Positions 17,570 through 26,115 of a stretch of 64,000 nucleotides of DNA are shown piece after piece. This stretch comes from Actinobacteria bacterium OV320 (GTDB taxonomy: Bacteria > Actinomycetota > Actinomycetes > Streptomycetales > Streptomycetaceae): the NCBI GenBank assembly GCA_001298545.1, contig LJCX01000033.1:171552-235551 (forward strand), read 5' to 3'. Each line of letters starts with the position of its first letter. Position 1 is the stretch's first letter. A program made the position numbers and the translations under genes. The notes under the pieces were generated by a model. That model made no database searches and had not been told where the DNA came from. It saw only the letters and a program-made list of their open reading frames with translations.

Positions 17570-18444
17570 GGGCGTGCCTCACTCCCTGCGCGGCTGCGGG
17601 TGGTCCTGATCGGGTCCAGGAGCCTCGTCCCCCGGCCCCGGCCTCGGTCGCTTGGGCGGGCGTCCACGAGCGCGGCGTCGAAGAGGAGGTTGGTGCCCGT
17701 CGTCAGGGCGACGATCAGCAGGGCGGGGACGACCACGGCCCATGGCTGGACGAAGAGGCCGATGCGGTTGCGGTCGACCATGACCGCCCAGTCGGCGGCA
17801 TCCGGGGCGACCCCGGCACCGAGGAAGGCGGCCGTGGCCACGAGGTACAGCACGCCGGTCAGCCGGGTTCCGGTGTCGGCGGCCAGGGTGCGCAGCATGG
17901 AGCGGCCGACGTAGCCGACTGCCGTGCGCCACCAGGTCTCGCCCTGCATGCGCAGCGCCTCGACCGCGGGCCGGGCGGCGGCCTCCGCGGCGGCGGCGCG
18001 CACGAGCCTGGCCGCGTCCGGGACGTTCACCAGCGCTACGAGCAGGGCCAGACCGACGGGGCCGGGGGAGAACACGGTGGAGGCCAGCAGGATCAGCAGC
18101 AGTGACGGGACGGCGAGCAGGACGTCCAGGGGCCGCATCAGCAGCTCCTCCAGCAGGCGGCGACGGGTGAGCGCTGCGAGCAGGCCGACGGGGAGCGCGA
18201 CGAGATACGACAGGGTGGTGGCGGCGAGGGCGGTCAGTACCACCGGCCTGCCGCTGTGCAGTACCTGACGCCATACGTCACGGCCCACGAAGTCGGTGCC
18301 GAGCCGGTGCCCGGCGCCGAGGGTGAAGGACGCCGCCCGCGGACCTGGTCCGCCCGCGAACAGCGGACCCAGCAGGGCGAGCGCGAGGGGTAGGGCGACG
18401 ACGGTCATGCCGAGGGCGAAGCGGGCCGTCCGCAACTTCGTCAC
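17566..18444 (-). CDS. ABC importer permease (DppC/NikC type)
   Basis: A 292-residue inner-membrane permease of the peptide/nickel family. It has an N-terminal helix, a periplasmic stretch with GTDFVGRDVWRQVLHSG (the DppC-type LGTDxxGRDVxSR motif), and several membrane helices. The EAA-like ATPase-contact loop lies around ALRMQGETWWRTAVGYV. The GTG start at 18444 overlaps the upstream stop (GTGA), so it is translationally coupled. It pairs with the DppB-type permease encoded just upstream. Confidence 0.9.
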   Translation of the reverse strand: MTKLRTARFALGMTVVALPLALALLGPLFAGGPGPRAASFTLGAGHRLGTDFVGRDVWRQVLHSGRPVVLTALAATTLSYLVALPVGLLAALTRRRLLEELLMRPLDVLLAVPSLLLILLASTVFSPGPVGLALLVALVNVPDAARLVRAAAAEAAARPAVEALRMQGETWWRTAVGYVGRSMLRTLAADTGTRLTGVLYLVATAAFLGAGVAPDAADWAVMVDRNRIGLFVQPWAVVVPALLIVALTTGTNLLFDAALVDARPSDRGRGRGTRLLDPIRTTRSRAGSEARP

Positions 18445-19394
18445 GCGATCACACCCGCCCGAGGTGCCAGACGGTGGGTGACGAGATCCGCGCCCAGATT
18501 CAGTACGACGGTCAGCAGGCCGAACACCACGGCGAGCCCCTGGACCACCGGCACGTCGCGTTCGGCGACGGCGTCGAGCAGGACGGTGCCGAGTCCCGGG
18601 ATCACGTAGAGCGCCTCCACGACGATGACGCCGCACAGCAGCCAGTCGACGGTGCGGGCGAGTTGCTGGGCCGCGGGGGCGAGGGCGCCCGGAAGGGCGT
18701 GGGTGTAGCGGATACGGGCGCCGGAGATGCCGTAGCGGCGGGCCTGGGCCACGTAGGGGGAGGCGAGCGCATCGATCATGCCGGCCCGCACCAGGCGGGA
18801 CAGGGAGCAGACCGGGCGGGCCAGCAGGACGAGCACGGGCAGGACGAGCGCGGCCGGGTGGCCCAGCAGGTCGGTGCCGTAGCCGACCGCGGTGGGCGGC
18901 AGCCAGCGCAGTTGCAGGGCGAACACGGTCACCAGCAGGATCCCGAGGGCGAACTCGGGCACCGCGTACACGGCGAGCGTGACCGAGCTGATGAGCCGGT
19001 CGGCGAGGCGGCCTTCATGACGGGCGGCGAGCACGCCGAGGCCGAAGCCGGCCGGGACGAGCAGGGCCGCGGTGAGCGTGGCCAGCAGCAGGGTCGGACC
19101 GAAACCGTCGCAGATGTACTGCCCGACCGGGCGGCCGGACGAGAGGGAGGTGCCGAGTTCGCCGTGGAGCAGGCCCGTCACCCAGTCGGTCAGCCGCTCG
19201 TGGGCGGGCCGGTCGAGGTGCATGGCCTCGCGGAGGGCAGCGATCCGGGCCGGGTCGGGCTGGTCGCCGGCCAGGGCGACGGCGGCGTCACCCGGCAGCG
19301 CCTCGATGAGCGCGAAGACCAGCAGTACTACGGCAATGGTCTGCAGGACGCCGAGGAGCAGCCGCCGGGCGACGAAGGAACGCAGTCCGCTCAC
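18441..19394 (-). CDS. ABC importer permease (DppB/NikB type)
   Basis: A 317-residue permease. The DppB-type N terminus (FVARRLLLGVLQTIAVVLLV) is followed by a periplasmic region with DRPAHERLTDWVTGLLHGEL and LGTSLSSGRPV, then five further helices. The loop YVAQARRYGISGARIRYTHA, ahead of the conserved LP, is the expected ATPase contact. The GTG start at 19394 overlaps the solute-binding-protein stop. It forms the channel with the DppC-type permease. Confidence 0.92.
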   Translation of the reverse strand: MSGLRSFVARRLLLGVLQTIAVVLLVFALIEALPGDAAVALAGDQPDPARIAALREAMHLDRPAHERLTDWVTGLLHGELGTSLSSGRPVGQYICDGFGPTLLLATLTAALLVPAGFGLGVLAARHEGRLADRLISSVTLAVYAVPEFALGILLVTVFALQLRWLPPTAVGYGTDLLGHPAALVLPVLVLLARPVCSLSRLVRAGMIDALASPYVAQARRYGISGARIRYTHALPGALAPAAQQLARTVDWLLCGVIVVEALYVIPGLGTVLLDAVAERDVPVVQGLAVVFGLLTVVLNLGADLVTHRLAPRAGVIA

Positions 19395-20977
19395 GCGAGC
19401 CAGACCTTGTCGAAGCGGGCCCAGTCGAGCGTGTTGGCGGGAGCCTCGGCCGAAACTCCCTTCACCCTTCGGGCCGTGCCGAGGATCCAGTCGGCGAAGC
19501 CCCAGACGAGGAACCCGCCCTCGGTGTACAGGCGGCGCTGCATCCGCTCGTAGACGGCCGCCCGTTCGGTCTTGTCGCGGGTGGACTGGGCCTGCTGATA
19601 GAGGGCGTCGAAGTCCTTGTGCTTCCACTTGGTGGCGTTGGTGGTGGAGTCGGTGAGCAGGCGCTGGGAGATGTGGGCCTCGACGGGCATGGCTCCGGAG
19701 CGGTAGCAGCACAGGGTGCCGTTGTCGAGGATGTCGGCCCAGTAGGAGTCCTTGCTGCCCATCTCGACGTCGATGGTGACGCCCGCCTTCTTGGCCTGGT
19801 CGCGGAAGATGCTGGCGGCTTCGACGAAGCCGGCGGCGACGGCCGAAGTGTCCAGGGTGACCTTCAGGTTCTCGGCGCCGGCCTGTTTGAGCAGGGCGCG
19901 GGCCCGGTCGAGGTCCTGTCCGCGCTGGGGGAGGCCGTCGGCGTAGTACTCGTAGCCCTTGCCGAACAGGTCGTTGCCGATCACACCCGCGCCGGACAGG
20001 GCGCCGTCGACGAGCTCCTTGCGGTCGGCGATGAGGAAGAACGCCTCGCGTACCCGCTTGTCGTCGAAGGGGGCCCGGTCGGTCTTCATCGCGAAGCCCT
20101 GCATGGCGCTGCCGGGGAGCCGCACGATCGCGATCTGTCCCTTGCCCTCGTGGGCGCGCGCGGTGGTGGGGTCGAGTTCGTGGGCGTATTCGACCTGTCC
20201 GCCGAGGAGTGCGTTGACGCGGGCGGACTCCTCGTTGGCGACGACGAACTCGAGCTCGTCGAGGTGTGGGGCGCCCTCCCAATAGTCGTCGTAGCGGCGG
20301 AAGACCGCCGAGCGGCCGGGGGTGAAGGACACGAACCGGAAGGGGCCGGAGCCGATCGGCTTCGTGTCGAAGCCGCCTGACTCCCCGGAGTCCTGCGGGA
20401 CGACGTATGCGCCGAACGCGGCCAGGACGTTGGGGAATTCGGCGGTGGGCCGCTTGAGGACGAACTCGATGCCGCGCTCGCCGGTCGCCCGGCTGGCGTC
20501 GAGGTCGATGGGTTCCAGAGACGCCCTGGCGCGGAACGCCTGCTCGGGGTCGGCGATGCGGCGGTAGCTGTAGAGGACGTCGGCGGCGGTGACCGGCCTT
20601 CCGTCGTGGAAGGTCGCCTTGCGCAGGGTCACCTGCCAGCGGTCCAGGGTCTTGTTCGCCTCCCAGGTCTCGGCGAGGCGGGGCCGGGCGGACAGGTCGG
20701 CGCCGAAGTCGGCGAGCTTGTCGTACAGCGCCTTGGCGCGGGCGGCGTCGGCGAAGAGGTTGGCCAGGTGTGGGTCGAGGGTCTCGCCGGCGCCTCCTCC
20801 GGCGAACGCGGCGCGCAGCCGTCCGCCCTTCGTCGGCTTGCCGTCGCCCTCGCGGCCGGTGTCTTCGGCGGGGCCGGAGCCGCACCCGGTGAGAACGAGC
20901 GCGCCGAGTGAGGCGGCGCCCGTGGCGGTGGCGAGGAAGCCGCGGCGATGCAGGCCGGGGAAGCGCTCGTCGTGCAT
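19391..20977 (-). CDS. Solute-binding lipoprotein, peptide/nickel family 5
   Basis: A 528-residue extracytoplasmic receptor. The N terminus has a twin-arginine motif (HRRGFLATATG) and a lipobox LVLTGCGS, so it is a Tat-exported lipoprotein. The family-5 signature region is clear (LRKATFHDGRPVTAADVLYS), and the C-terminal half is typical of DppA/OppA/NikA/CntA proteins. ATG 20977 is 35 bases after the methyltransferase stop. In this operon it is the candidate receptor for a re-imported metal complex; an oligopeptide ligand is the main alternative. Confidence 0.92.
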   Translation of the reverse strand: MHDERFPGLHRRGFLATATGAASLGALVLTGCGSGPAEDTGREGDGKPTKGGRLRAAFAGGGAGETLDPHLANLFADAARAKALYDKLADFGADLSARPRLAETWEANKTLDRWQVTLRKATFHDGRPVTAADVLYSYRRIADPEQAFRARASLEPIDLDASRATGERGIEFVLKRPTAEFPNVLAAFGAYVVPQDSGESGGFDTKPIGSGPFRFVSFTPGRSAVFRRYDDYWEGAPHLDELEFVVANEESARVNALLGGQVEYAHELDPTTARAHEGKGQIAIVRLPGSAMQGFAMKTDRAPFDDKRVREAFFLIADRKELVDGALSGAGVIGNDLFGKGYEYYADGLPQRGQDLDRARALLKQAGAENLKVTLDTSAVAAGFVEAASIFRDQAKKAGVTIDVEMGSKDSYWADILDNGTLCCYRSGAMPVEAHISQRLLTDSTTNATKWKHKDFDALYQQAQSTRDKTERAAVYERMQRRLYTEGGFLVWGFADWILGTARRVKGVSAEAPANTLDWARFDKVWLA

Positions 20978-21012
20978 GGGATTCCTTTTGGTGTGGTGTG
21001 GACGAAGAGGAG

Positions 21013-21816
21013 TCAGTGGGAGTCGGTGAGGCGCGCGACGACATGCAGCCGGTCCGCATCCGTGGTGTCGCCGGGCGGCCGGCCCTGCGGCCACGGCGGC
21101 TCGGTGCGCGGGCCGGGCCCGTCGTGGAGTTCGAGCACCTCGAAGCCGTGTGCGGCCAGCAGGTGACGCAGTTCCTGAGGGAACAGCAGCCGCCACGCGG
21201 AACGCTGCTCGACCGGTGCCGACCCGTCGTCGGTGGTCCACACGCGCCTGCGGCGCAGGAGCTGGGCCGTACGGTCCAGGGCGAGCGTGGTGGTGGACCG
21301 GTGGACGATGCCCTGCCAGGTGAACGTATGGACGGTGGGTGTGTCCAGCAGGTCGCTACGGCCGAGGAAGTAGGCGCCGTTGCGCATCTCCGCCACCAGG
21401 AGACCGCGGGGAGCCAGAGCGCGGCGGCAGGAGGAGAGGAAGGCGTGCAGCTGCTCGTTGGTGTGGCAGTACAGCAGAGCGCTGTCCAGGCATACGACGG
21501 CGTCGAACACGCCTCGGCCCAGGTCGAAGCCGCCCAGGTCGGCACGGACGTACGTGGGCCCGGGGTGGTGGGTGCGCGCGTGGACGAGCATCGCCTCGGA
21601 GAGGTCGGCACCGGTCACGTCGCGGCCGGCGCTGTGGAGGTGGGCGGCGTCGCGTCCGGTACCGCAGCCCATGTCGAGCACGCGCGGTCCTGCCCCGTGC
21701 CGACCGAGGCGGTCCTCCGTCCAGCGTCCGGCCAGCCGGTCGGGGTCGGGGAAGCGGGCCTCGTACAGCTCGGGGTTGTCGGTCAGCAGGTTGTGCGCAA
21801 ACCTCGTAGAGGTCAT
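21013..21816 (-). CDS. SAM-dependent methyltransferase, class I
   Basis: A 267-residue enzyme with motif I VLDMGCGTGRDAAHL (near 47-61), an acidic motif II (VTGADLSEAM) and the motif VFDAVVCLDSALLYC. ATG 21816 has a strong GAGGAGGGAC ribosome site and lies 13 bases after the MFS gene stop. Its place between biosynthetic/export and uptake genes suggests it N- or O-methylates the operon's product. A housekeeping role cannot be excluded. Confidence 0.88.
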   Translation of the reverse strand: MTSTRFAHNLLTDNPELYEARFPDPDRLAGRWTEDRLGRHGAGPRVLDMGCGTGRDAAHLHSAGRDVTGADLSEAMLVHARTHHPGPTYVRADLGGFDLGRGVFDAVVCLDSALLYCHTNEQLHAFLSSCRRALAPRGLLVAEMRNGAYFLGRSDLLDTPTVHTFTWQGIVHRSTTTLALDRTAQLLRRRRVWTTDDGSAPVEQRSAWRLLFPQELRHLLAAHGFEVLELHDGPGPRTEPPWPQGRPPGDTTDADRLHVVARLTDSH

Positions 21817-21829
21817 GCCAAGTCCCTCC

Positions 21830-23092
21830 TCAGGCAGGTGCGGGAACGGCGGGTTTCGACGGGCTCGGCAGGGACCCGAGCCGGTGCATCCTGGCCACGC
21901 CCAGCGCGGAGACGAGCCCGAACAGGGCACAGCACGTCCAGGGCAACCAGCCGGCGTCGCCCCGCTCCCCGGTGTCCATGGCCCAGCCGACGACGGTGTT
22001 GCCGACGGCGGCGGCGATGCCGGAGAACACGTAGAAGATGCCGAAGTAGGTGCCGGTCAGCTCCGACCGGCCGAAACCGGGAACGAGCTCCATCACGAAC
22101 GGCTGGGCGACCATCACCCCGAGGTGGAGCAGCAGGGCACCGACCAGGACGGGCAGGGCGTGCAGCACCGCGTCGGCAGTGCCGTCCGGGCCGCCGGAGC
22201 CGCCCGCCGTCACCGCGGGCGGCAGGAAAGCCAGCGCCATCAGCCCCAGGCCCGTCGCGATCCAACGCGCTCGTTCCCCCCGCTCCTTGAGGGCGCGGGT
22301 GATGCGCAGTTGCAGCGTCAGGTTGGCGACGGTGCCCACGAGGAAGACGAGTCCGGCGGCGCCGTCCCAGCCGGTGGCCTGCCGGGCTCCGTCGGGCAGG
22401 AGCAGGTACAGCTGGTTCTCCAGGGTGAACATGCCGGCCATGGCGAGCGCGAAGGCGAGGAAGGCCCTGTTGCCCAGCACCTCGCGCCAGTCCGCGAGGA
22501 CCGTGCCCTTGCTCGGCTCGACTTTCCGGACGGGCAGCACGAGGGCCTGTGCGACGGTGAGCGCGGCGAAGATCCCGGCGGCGGTGAGCGCGGACGTGCG
22601 GAAGTCCACGAGCAGCAGCGCGCTGCCCAGCAGGGGGCCGATCAGGGCGCCGGTGGTGGCGAACACGTTGAACAGGGCGAACGCCTCGGCCTTGCGCTCG
22701 GCGGCCTCCTGCGCGATGTAGGTGCGTACGGCGGGGTTGAACAGTGCCCCGGCGAGCCCGCTCAGGACGGACGCGGCGAGCAGCACGGCCAGGTCGTCGC
22801 CGAGCGCGAACAGAGCGAACCCGGCGGTGCGCAGGGCGCAGCCGGCGATGATGACGCCGCGTGCGCCGAGCCGGTCGGAGGCGGAGCCGCCGATGATGAA
22901 CAGCCCCTGTTGGCTGAGGTTGCGAACGCCGAGCACGATGCCCACCACTGCCGCCGACATGCCCAGGTGGTCGGTGAGATGGGTGGCGAGGTAGGGGATG
23001 AGGAGGTAGAAGCCGATGTTGACACCGAGCTGGTTGACCAGCAGGAGCCGTACCGCGAGCGGGAAACGCCTCATCTCACGCCACGCCCTCAT
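21830..23092 (-). CDS. MFS transporter, probable product exporter
   Basis: A 420-residue, 12-helix major facilitator. It has an MFS signature loop between helices 2 and 3 (GGSASDRLGARGVI) and a central loop with VRKVEPSKGTVLADW. It resembles MDR-type exporters (YfmO/MdtH-like). ATG 23092 lies inside the end of the epimerase gene (17-base overlap) and GAGGTGGGGG precedes it. In metallophore operons an MFS protein in this position exports the apo-chelator; that role is inferred. Confidence 0.88.
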   Translation of the reverse strand: MRAWREMRRFPLAVRLLLVNQLGVNIGFYLLIPYLATHLTDHLGMSAAVVGIVLGVRNLSQQGLFIIGGSASDRLGARGVIIAGCALRTAGFALFALGDDLAVLLAASVLSGLAGALFNPAVRTYIAQEAAERKAEAFALFNVFATTGALIGPLLGSALLLVDFRTSALTAAGIFAALTVAQALVLPVRKVEPSKGTVLADWREVLGNRAFLAFALAMAGMFTLENQLYLLLPDGARQATGWDGAAGLVFLVGTVANLTLQLRITRALKERGERARWIATGLGLMALAFLPPAVTAGGSGGPDGTADAVLHALPVLVGALLLHLGVMVAQPFVMELVPGFGRSELTGTYFGIFYVFSGIAAAVGNTVVGWAMDTGERGDAGWLPWTCCALFGLVSALGVARMHRLGSLPSPSKPAVPAPA

Positions 23093-24134
23093 TCGCCCCC
23101 ACCTCCTTGACTCCCAAACCGGGACGGTCACTTGCGCGTACGACGCCGTCCTCGCCGCCGATCCCGGTCCACGGGTCGTGGGCGAGCAGCAGGTGCCCGT
23201 CCAGGTCGGCCCAGCGGGCCCGGTCCGCGAGGTGGACCGCGGGCGCGAGGCCGAGACTGCTGGCGGTCAGACAGCCCAGCATCAGCTCCGTGCCACTGCC
23301 CTCGATCAACTCGGCGATACGCAGGGCCGCGTGCACCCCGCCGCACTTGGCGAGCTTGACGTTGACGCCCTGGACGAGTCCCGCCAGGCGGCGCACGTCC
23401 TCCAGGTCGACGGCGTCCTCGTCGGCGATGACGGGCAGCGGCGAGCGTGCGGCCAGCGCGCCCAGTGCCACCGGGTCGCCGGGCGCGACGGGCTGCTCGA
23501 CGGCCTCGACGCCGAGGTCGGCGAACCGGTGCAGCAGCGCCTCGGCCTGCGCCACCGTCCAGGCGCCGTTGGGGTCGAGCAGGAGCCGGGCCCGTGGCGC
23601 CGCGTCGCGGATGACGCGGACGCGCTCCACGTCGTCCTCCGGGTCGGGAGTTCCCGCTTTGACCTTGATGACTTCGAAGCCACCGGCCGACAGACAGCGG
23701 GCCTGCGCCGCGGCGTGGGCGAGGGAGGTGATGCCGATGGTGCGGGCGGTGGCCGCGACCGGAGCTGCGGTGCCGCCGAGCAGCCGGTGGACGGGGCTGC
23801 CCGCACGCCTGCCGACGAGGTCGAGCAGCGCAGCCTCGACGCCGGCGGTCACGGCCGGAGGAACGCCCTCACCGGCCAACTCGCCCACCCGTAGCGCCTC
23901 CAGGGCGCTCTCCGGGTCGGGGAAGCGGGCGAGATCCGTACCGACAGCGGTGAGGAACCGTTCCAACGCTTCCGCGTCGAGCCTGTAGTAGACGCTGGTG
24001 ACGGCCTCGCCGTGGCCGGTGACGCCGTCGTGTTCGACGGTCAGCCACACGGCGTCGCGCGCGCTCATGACGGAGCGGGAGATGCGCAGCGGCTCGGCGA
24101 GTTCGAGGCGTACGGTGCGCAGGCCGGCCTTCAC
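23076..24134 (-). CDS. Enolase-superfamily epimerase (dipeptide-epimerase-like)
   Basis: A 352-residue protein of the muconate-lactonising/dipeptide-epimerase group. The catalytic K-x-K is FEVIKVKAG (K157, K159). Metal ligands are in LLLDPNGAW (D187), EAVEQPV (E213) and VIADEDAV (about D238), and the second base is in NVKLAKCGG (K260/K263). All residues for 1,1-proton transfer are present, so it should invert or racemise an alpha-carbon, perhaps setting a D-configuration in the product. GTG 24134 overlaps the upstream stop. A dipeptide substrate fits an ATP-grasp operon; an N-acylamino acid is the alternative. Confidence 0.9.
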   Translation of the reverse strand: MKAGLRTVRLELAEPLRISRSVMSARDAVWLTVEHDGVTGHGEAVTSVYYRLDAEALERFLTAVGTDLARFPDPESALEALRVGELAGEGVPPAVTAGVEAALLDLVGRRAGSPVHRLLGGTAAPVAATARTIGITSLAHAAAQARCLSAGGFEVIKVKAGTPDPEDDVERVRVIRDAAPRARLLLDPNGAWTVAQAEALLHRFADLGVEAVEQPVAPGDPVALGALAARSPLPVIADEDAVDLEDVRRLAGLVQGVNVKLAKCGGVHAALRIAELIEGSGTELMLGCLTASSLGLAPAVHLADRARWADLDGHLLLAHDPWTGIGGEDGVVRASDRPGLGVKEVGANEGVA

Positions 24135-25219
24135 GGGGTCCCTTCCGGATCGGATACGGCCTTCAGCGGGTCGGTGACACGGGTGCAGCGCACCCAGCCC
24201 GTGGCCTCGGCCGCGCGGGAGTGCGGGATCTCGACCGGGCGGGTGGCCGCAGTGGCGGGATCGAGGCCGTGGACCGCGGCGAAGTCGTCGTCATAGACCG
24301 TGCCGAGATAGCGGTGCGGGCCGTCGGGAAAGACGGTGGCGACCACCGTGCCCGGGTGGACACGGGCCGCCCAGGCGGCGACGCGGGCTACGGCGCCCGT
24401 GCTCCAGCCACCGCTGACGAAGCTGCCGCGCGCCAGGCGGCGGCAGCTGTCCACGGCCTCGGCCGGGCCGACCCAGTGGACCTCGTCGAAGGCGTCGTAG
24501 GCGACGTTGCGCGGGTGGATGCTGCTGCCCAGGCCACGCATCAGCCTTGGTCGCGCGGGCTGACCGAAGATGGTGGAGCCGGTCGAGTCGACACCGATCA
24601 ACCGCAGCGTGGGCCAGCGCCGTCGCAGTGGGCCGATGATCCCCGCGCTGTGGCCCCCGGTGCCCACACTGCACACCAGGATGTCCAGGTGGTCGAGTCC
24701 GTCGACGAGTTCGGCGGCCAAGGAGGCGTAGCCGACGCTGTTGTCAGGGTTGTTGTACTGGTCCGGCCAGTACGCGCCGGGCAGCCCGGCGAGCAGTTCC
24801 CGCAGCCGGCCCAGCCGCGCCGCCTGCCAGCCGCCCCGGGGCGCCGGGCGGTCCACGATCTCCAGCCGCACCCCGTGGGCACGCAGCAACTGCCGCATGG
24901 CCGGTTCCAGTTCACTGTCGCCGACCAGCACGACGGGGTGGCCGAGTGCCTGGCCCGCGAAGGCCAGCCCGATGCCGAGTGTGCCCGAAGTGGACTCCAC
25001 CACCGGCGCGCCGGGGCGCAGTTCGCCGCGCTCGCGGGCGCCCAGCAGCATCGAAACTGCCGCCCGCGCCTTCATCCCGCCCGCCGCGAGCCCTTCGAGT
25101 TTGGCCCAGAAGCCGGGGTGCGGGCCGGGCACGTCGGTCGTGATCCGGACCAGGGGCGTGCGGCCGAGCAGGGCGAGCAGTTCCGGGCGGGCGAGGGGAC
25201 GCACTGCCGTCGTGGTCAT
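24131..25219 (-). CDS. Cysteine-synthase-like PLP enzyme
   Basis: A 362-residue fold-type II PLP enzyme. The Schiff-base lysine is K50 in GLAAGGMKARAAVS, the substrate loop is ESTSGTLGIG (Thr-Leu instead of the usual Asn-Thr of TSGNTG) and the phosphate loop is SVGTGGHSAG. The altered substrate loop argues against ordinary cysteine synthesis and for a beta-replacement with another nucleophile, as in SbnA (2,3-diaminopropionate) or related enzymes. It overlaps both neighbours by four bases. About 40 extra C-terminal residues follow the core. Confidence 0.88.
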   Translation of the reverse strand: MTTTAVRPLARPELLALLGRTPLVRITTDVPGPHPGFWAKLEGLAAGGMKARAAVSMLLGARERGELRPGAPVVESTSGTLGIGLAFAGQALGHPVVLVGDSELEPAMRQLLRAHGVRLEIVDRPAPRGGWQAARLGRLRELLAGLPGAYWPDQYNNPDNSVGYASLAAELVDGLDHLDILVCSVGTGGHSAGIIGPLRRRWPTLRLIGVDSTGSTIFGQPARPRLMRGLGSSIHPRNVAYDAFDEVHWVGPAEAVDSCRRLARGSFVSGGWSTGAVARVAAWAARVHPGTVVATVFPDGPHRYLGTVYDDDFAAVHGLDPATAATRPVEIPHSRAAEATGWVRCTRVTDPLKAVSDPEGTP

Positions 25220-26115
25220 CGACCGGCCTCCGGACGGGGGCCGCCGTACCGGTGGACGGTGCCGGGACCGCCGTCGAGCCAGAAGAACGGGTACGGCTCG
25301 GCGCACACCGCGCTCACCCCGTGGCCGAGAAAGCGGGGCATTACAGCGCTGCCGGTCTGGGCGAACATCACCAGCTGCTTGCCATGAGCCAGCGCGTGCC
25401 GCCGCAGCGGCTCGAACGTGTCGTTGCCCAGCGTCATCCCGGACACCAGCAGGGCGTCGCAGCGTCCGGCCCCGGCGAGGGCGTCGGTGGTGACCGTCTC
25501 GTCCCACTCGGTCAGCCCGCCCTTGAGGTCACAGGGCACATAGCTCAGGCCGCGCGAACGCAGCTCCTCAAGAAGGGAGTTGACGACACCCACCACCAGC
25601 ACGGTCGCCTCCGCCGGGAGATCGAGGAGCGCGACGACGGCCTTCGCCCGGGCCCGGGACTTCTCCAGCGACGTCCCGGCGGGCAGGGGGACGGCCCGCG
25701 CCCCGTTCCGTGGAGTGTGTGGAGTGACGTGCATCAGATAGGCGTCCAGCGCGGCCACGCGCACCGCCGGCAGCGGATGCTCCAGCAGCCGGGCCACGCT
25801 CGCGCCCACACACTCCTCGACCGCTCGGTCGGGCAGTGACCCGGGCTCGACCGCGCACGAGCCGACGGCCCTGCCCAGACGCAGGCCGAGAACCTCGTTG
25901 CGATAGCCGGTGCCGCGCCCGTCGTGCCGTACGGCCTGCCGCGTGGCGAAGGCCACGGCGATCCGCTGCGTCGCCGGATCCGGACCCAGCTCACCGGCGC
26001 GTACGCGCGCCACGAGCTCGCTGTACGAGTCGTACGTCTCGTTCATCTCGTTCATCTCGGATGTCTCGGATGTCTCGACCGTCGCCGTGCCGGCTGTGCC
26101 TGAAGTGGCGGTCAT
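25216..26115 (-). CDS. DUF364-like Rossmann protein, putative metal chelation family
   Basis: A 299-residue protein. The N terminus is Ser/Thr/Glu/Asn rich and partly repetitive (the METSE-like run at 10-25). The C-terminal half has Rossmann-type strands (ATVLVVGVVNSLLEELRSRG and CDALLVSGMTLGNDTFEPL), as in DUF4213/DUF364 proteins annotated as putative heavy-metal chelation factors. The match is by pattern only. Its biochemical role is unknown. It is coupled to the ATP-grasp gene by a four-base overlap. Confidence 0.65.
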   Translation of the reverse strand: MTATSGTAGTATVETSETSEMNEMNETYDSYSELVARVRAGELGPDPATQRIAVAFATRQAVRHDGRGTGYRNEVLGLRLGRAVGSCAVEPGSLPDRAVEECVGASVARLLEHPLPAVRVAALDAYLMHVTPHTPRNGARAVPLPAGTSLEKSRARAKAVVALLDLPAEATVLVVGVVNSLLEELRSRGLSYVPCDLKGGLTEWDETVTTDALAGAGRCDALLVSGMTLGNDTFEPLRRHALAHGKQLVMFAQTGSAVMPRFLGHGVSAVCAEPYPFFWLDGGPGTVHRYGGPRPEAGR

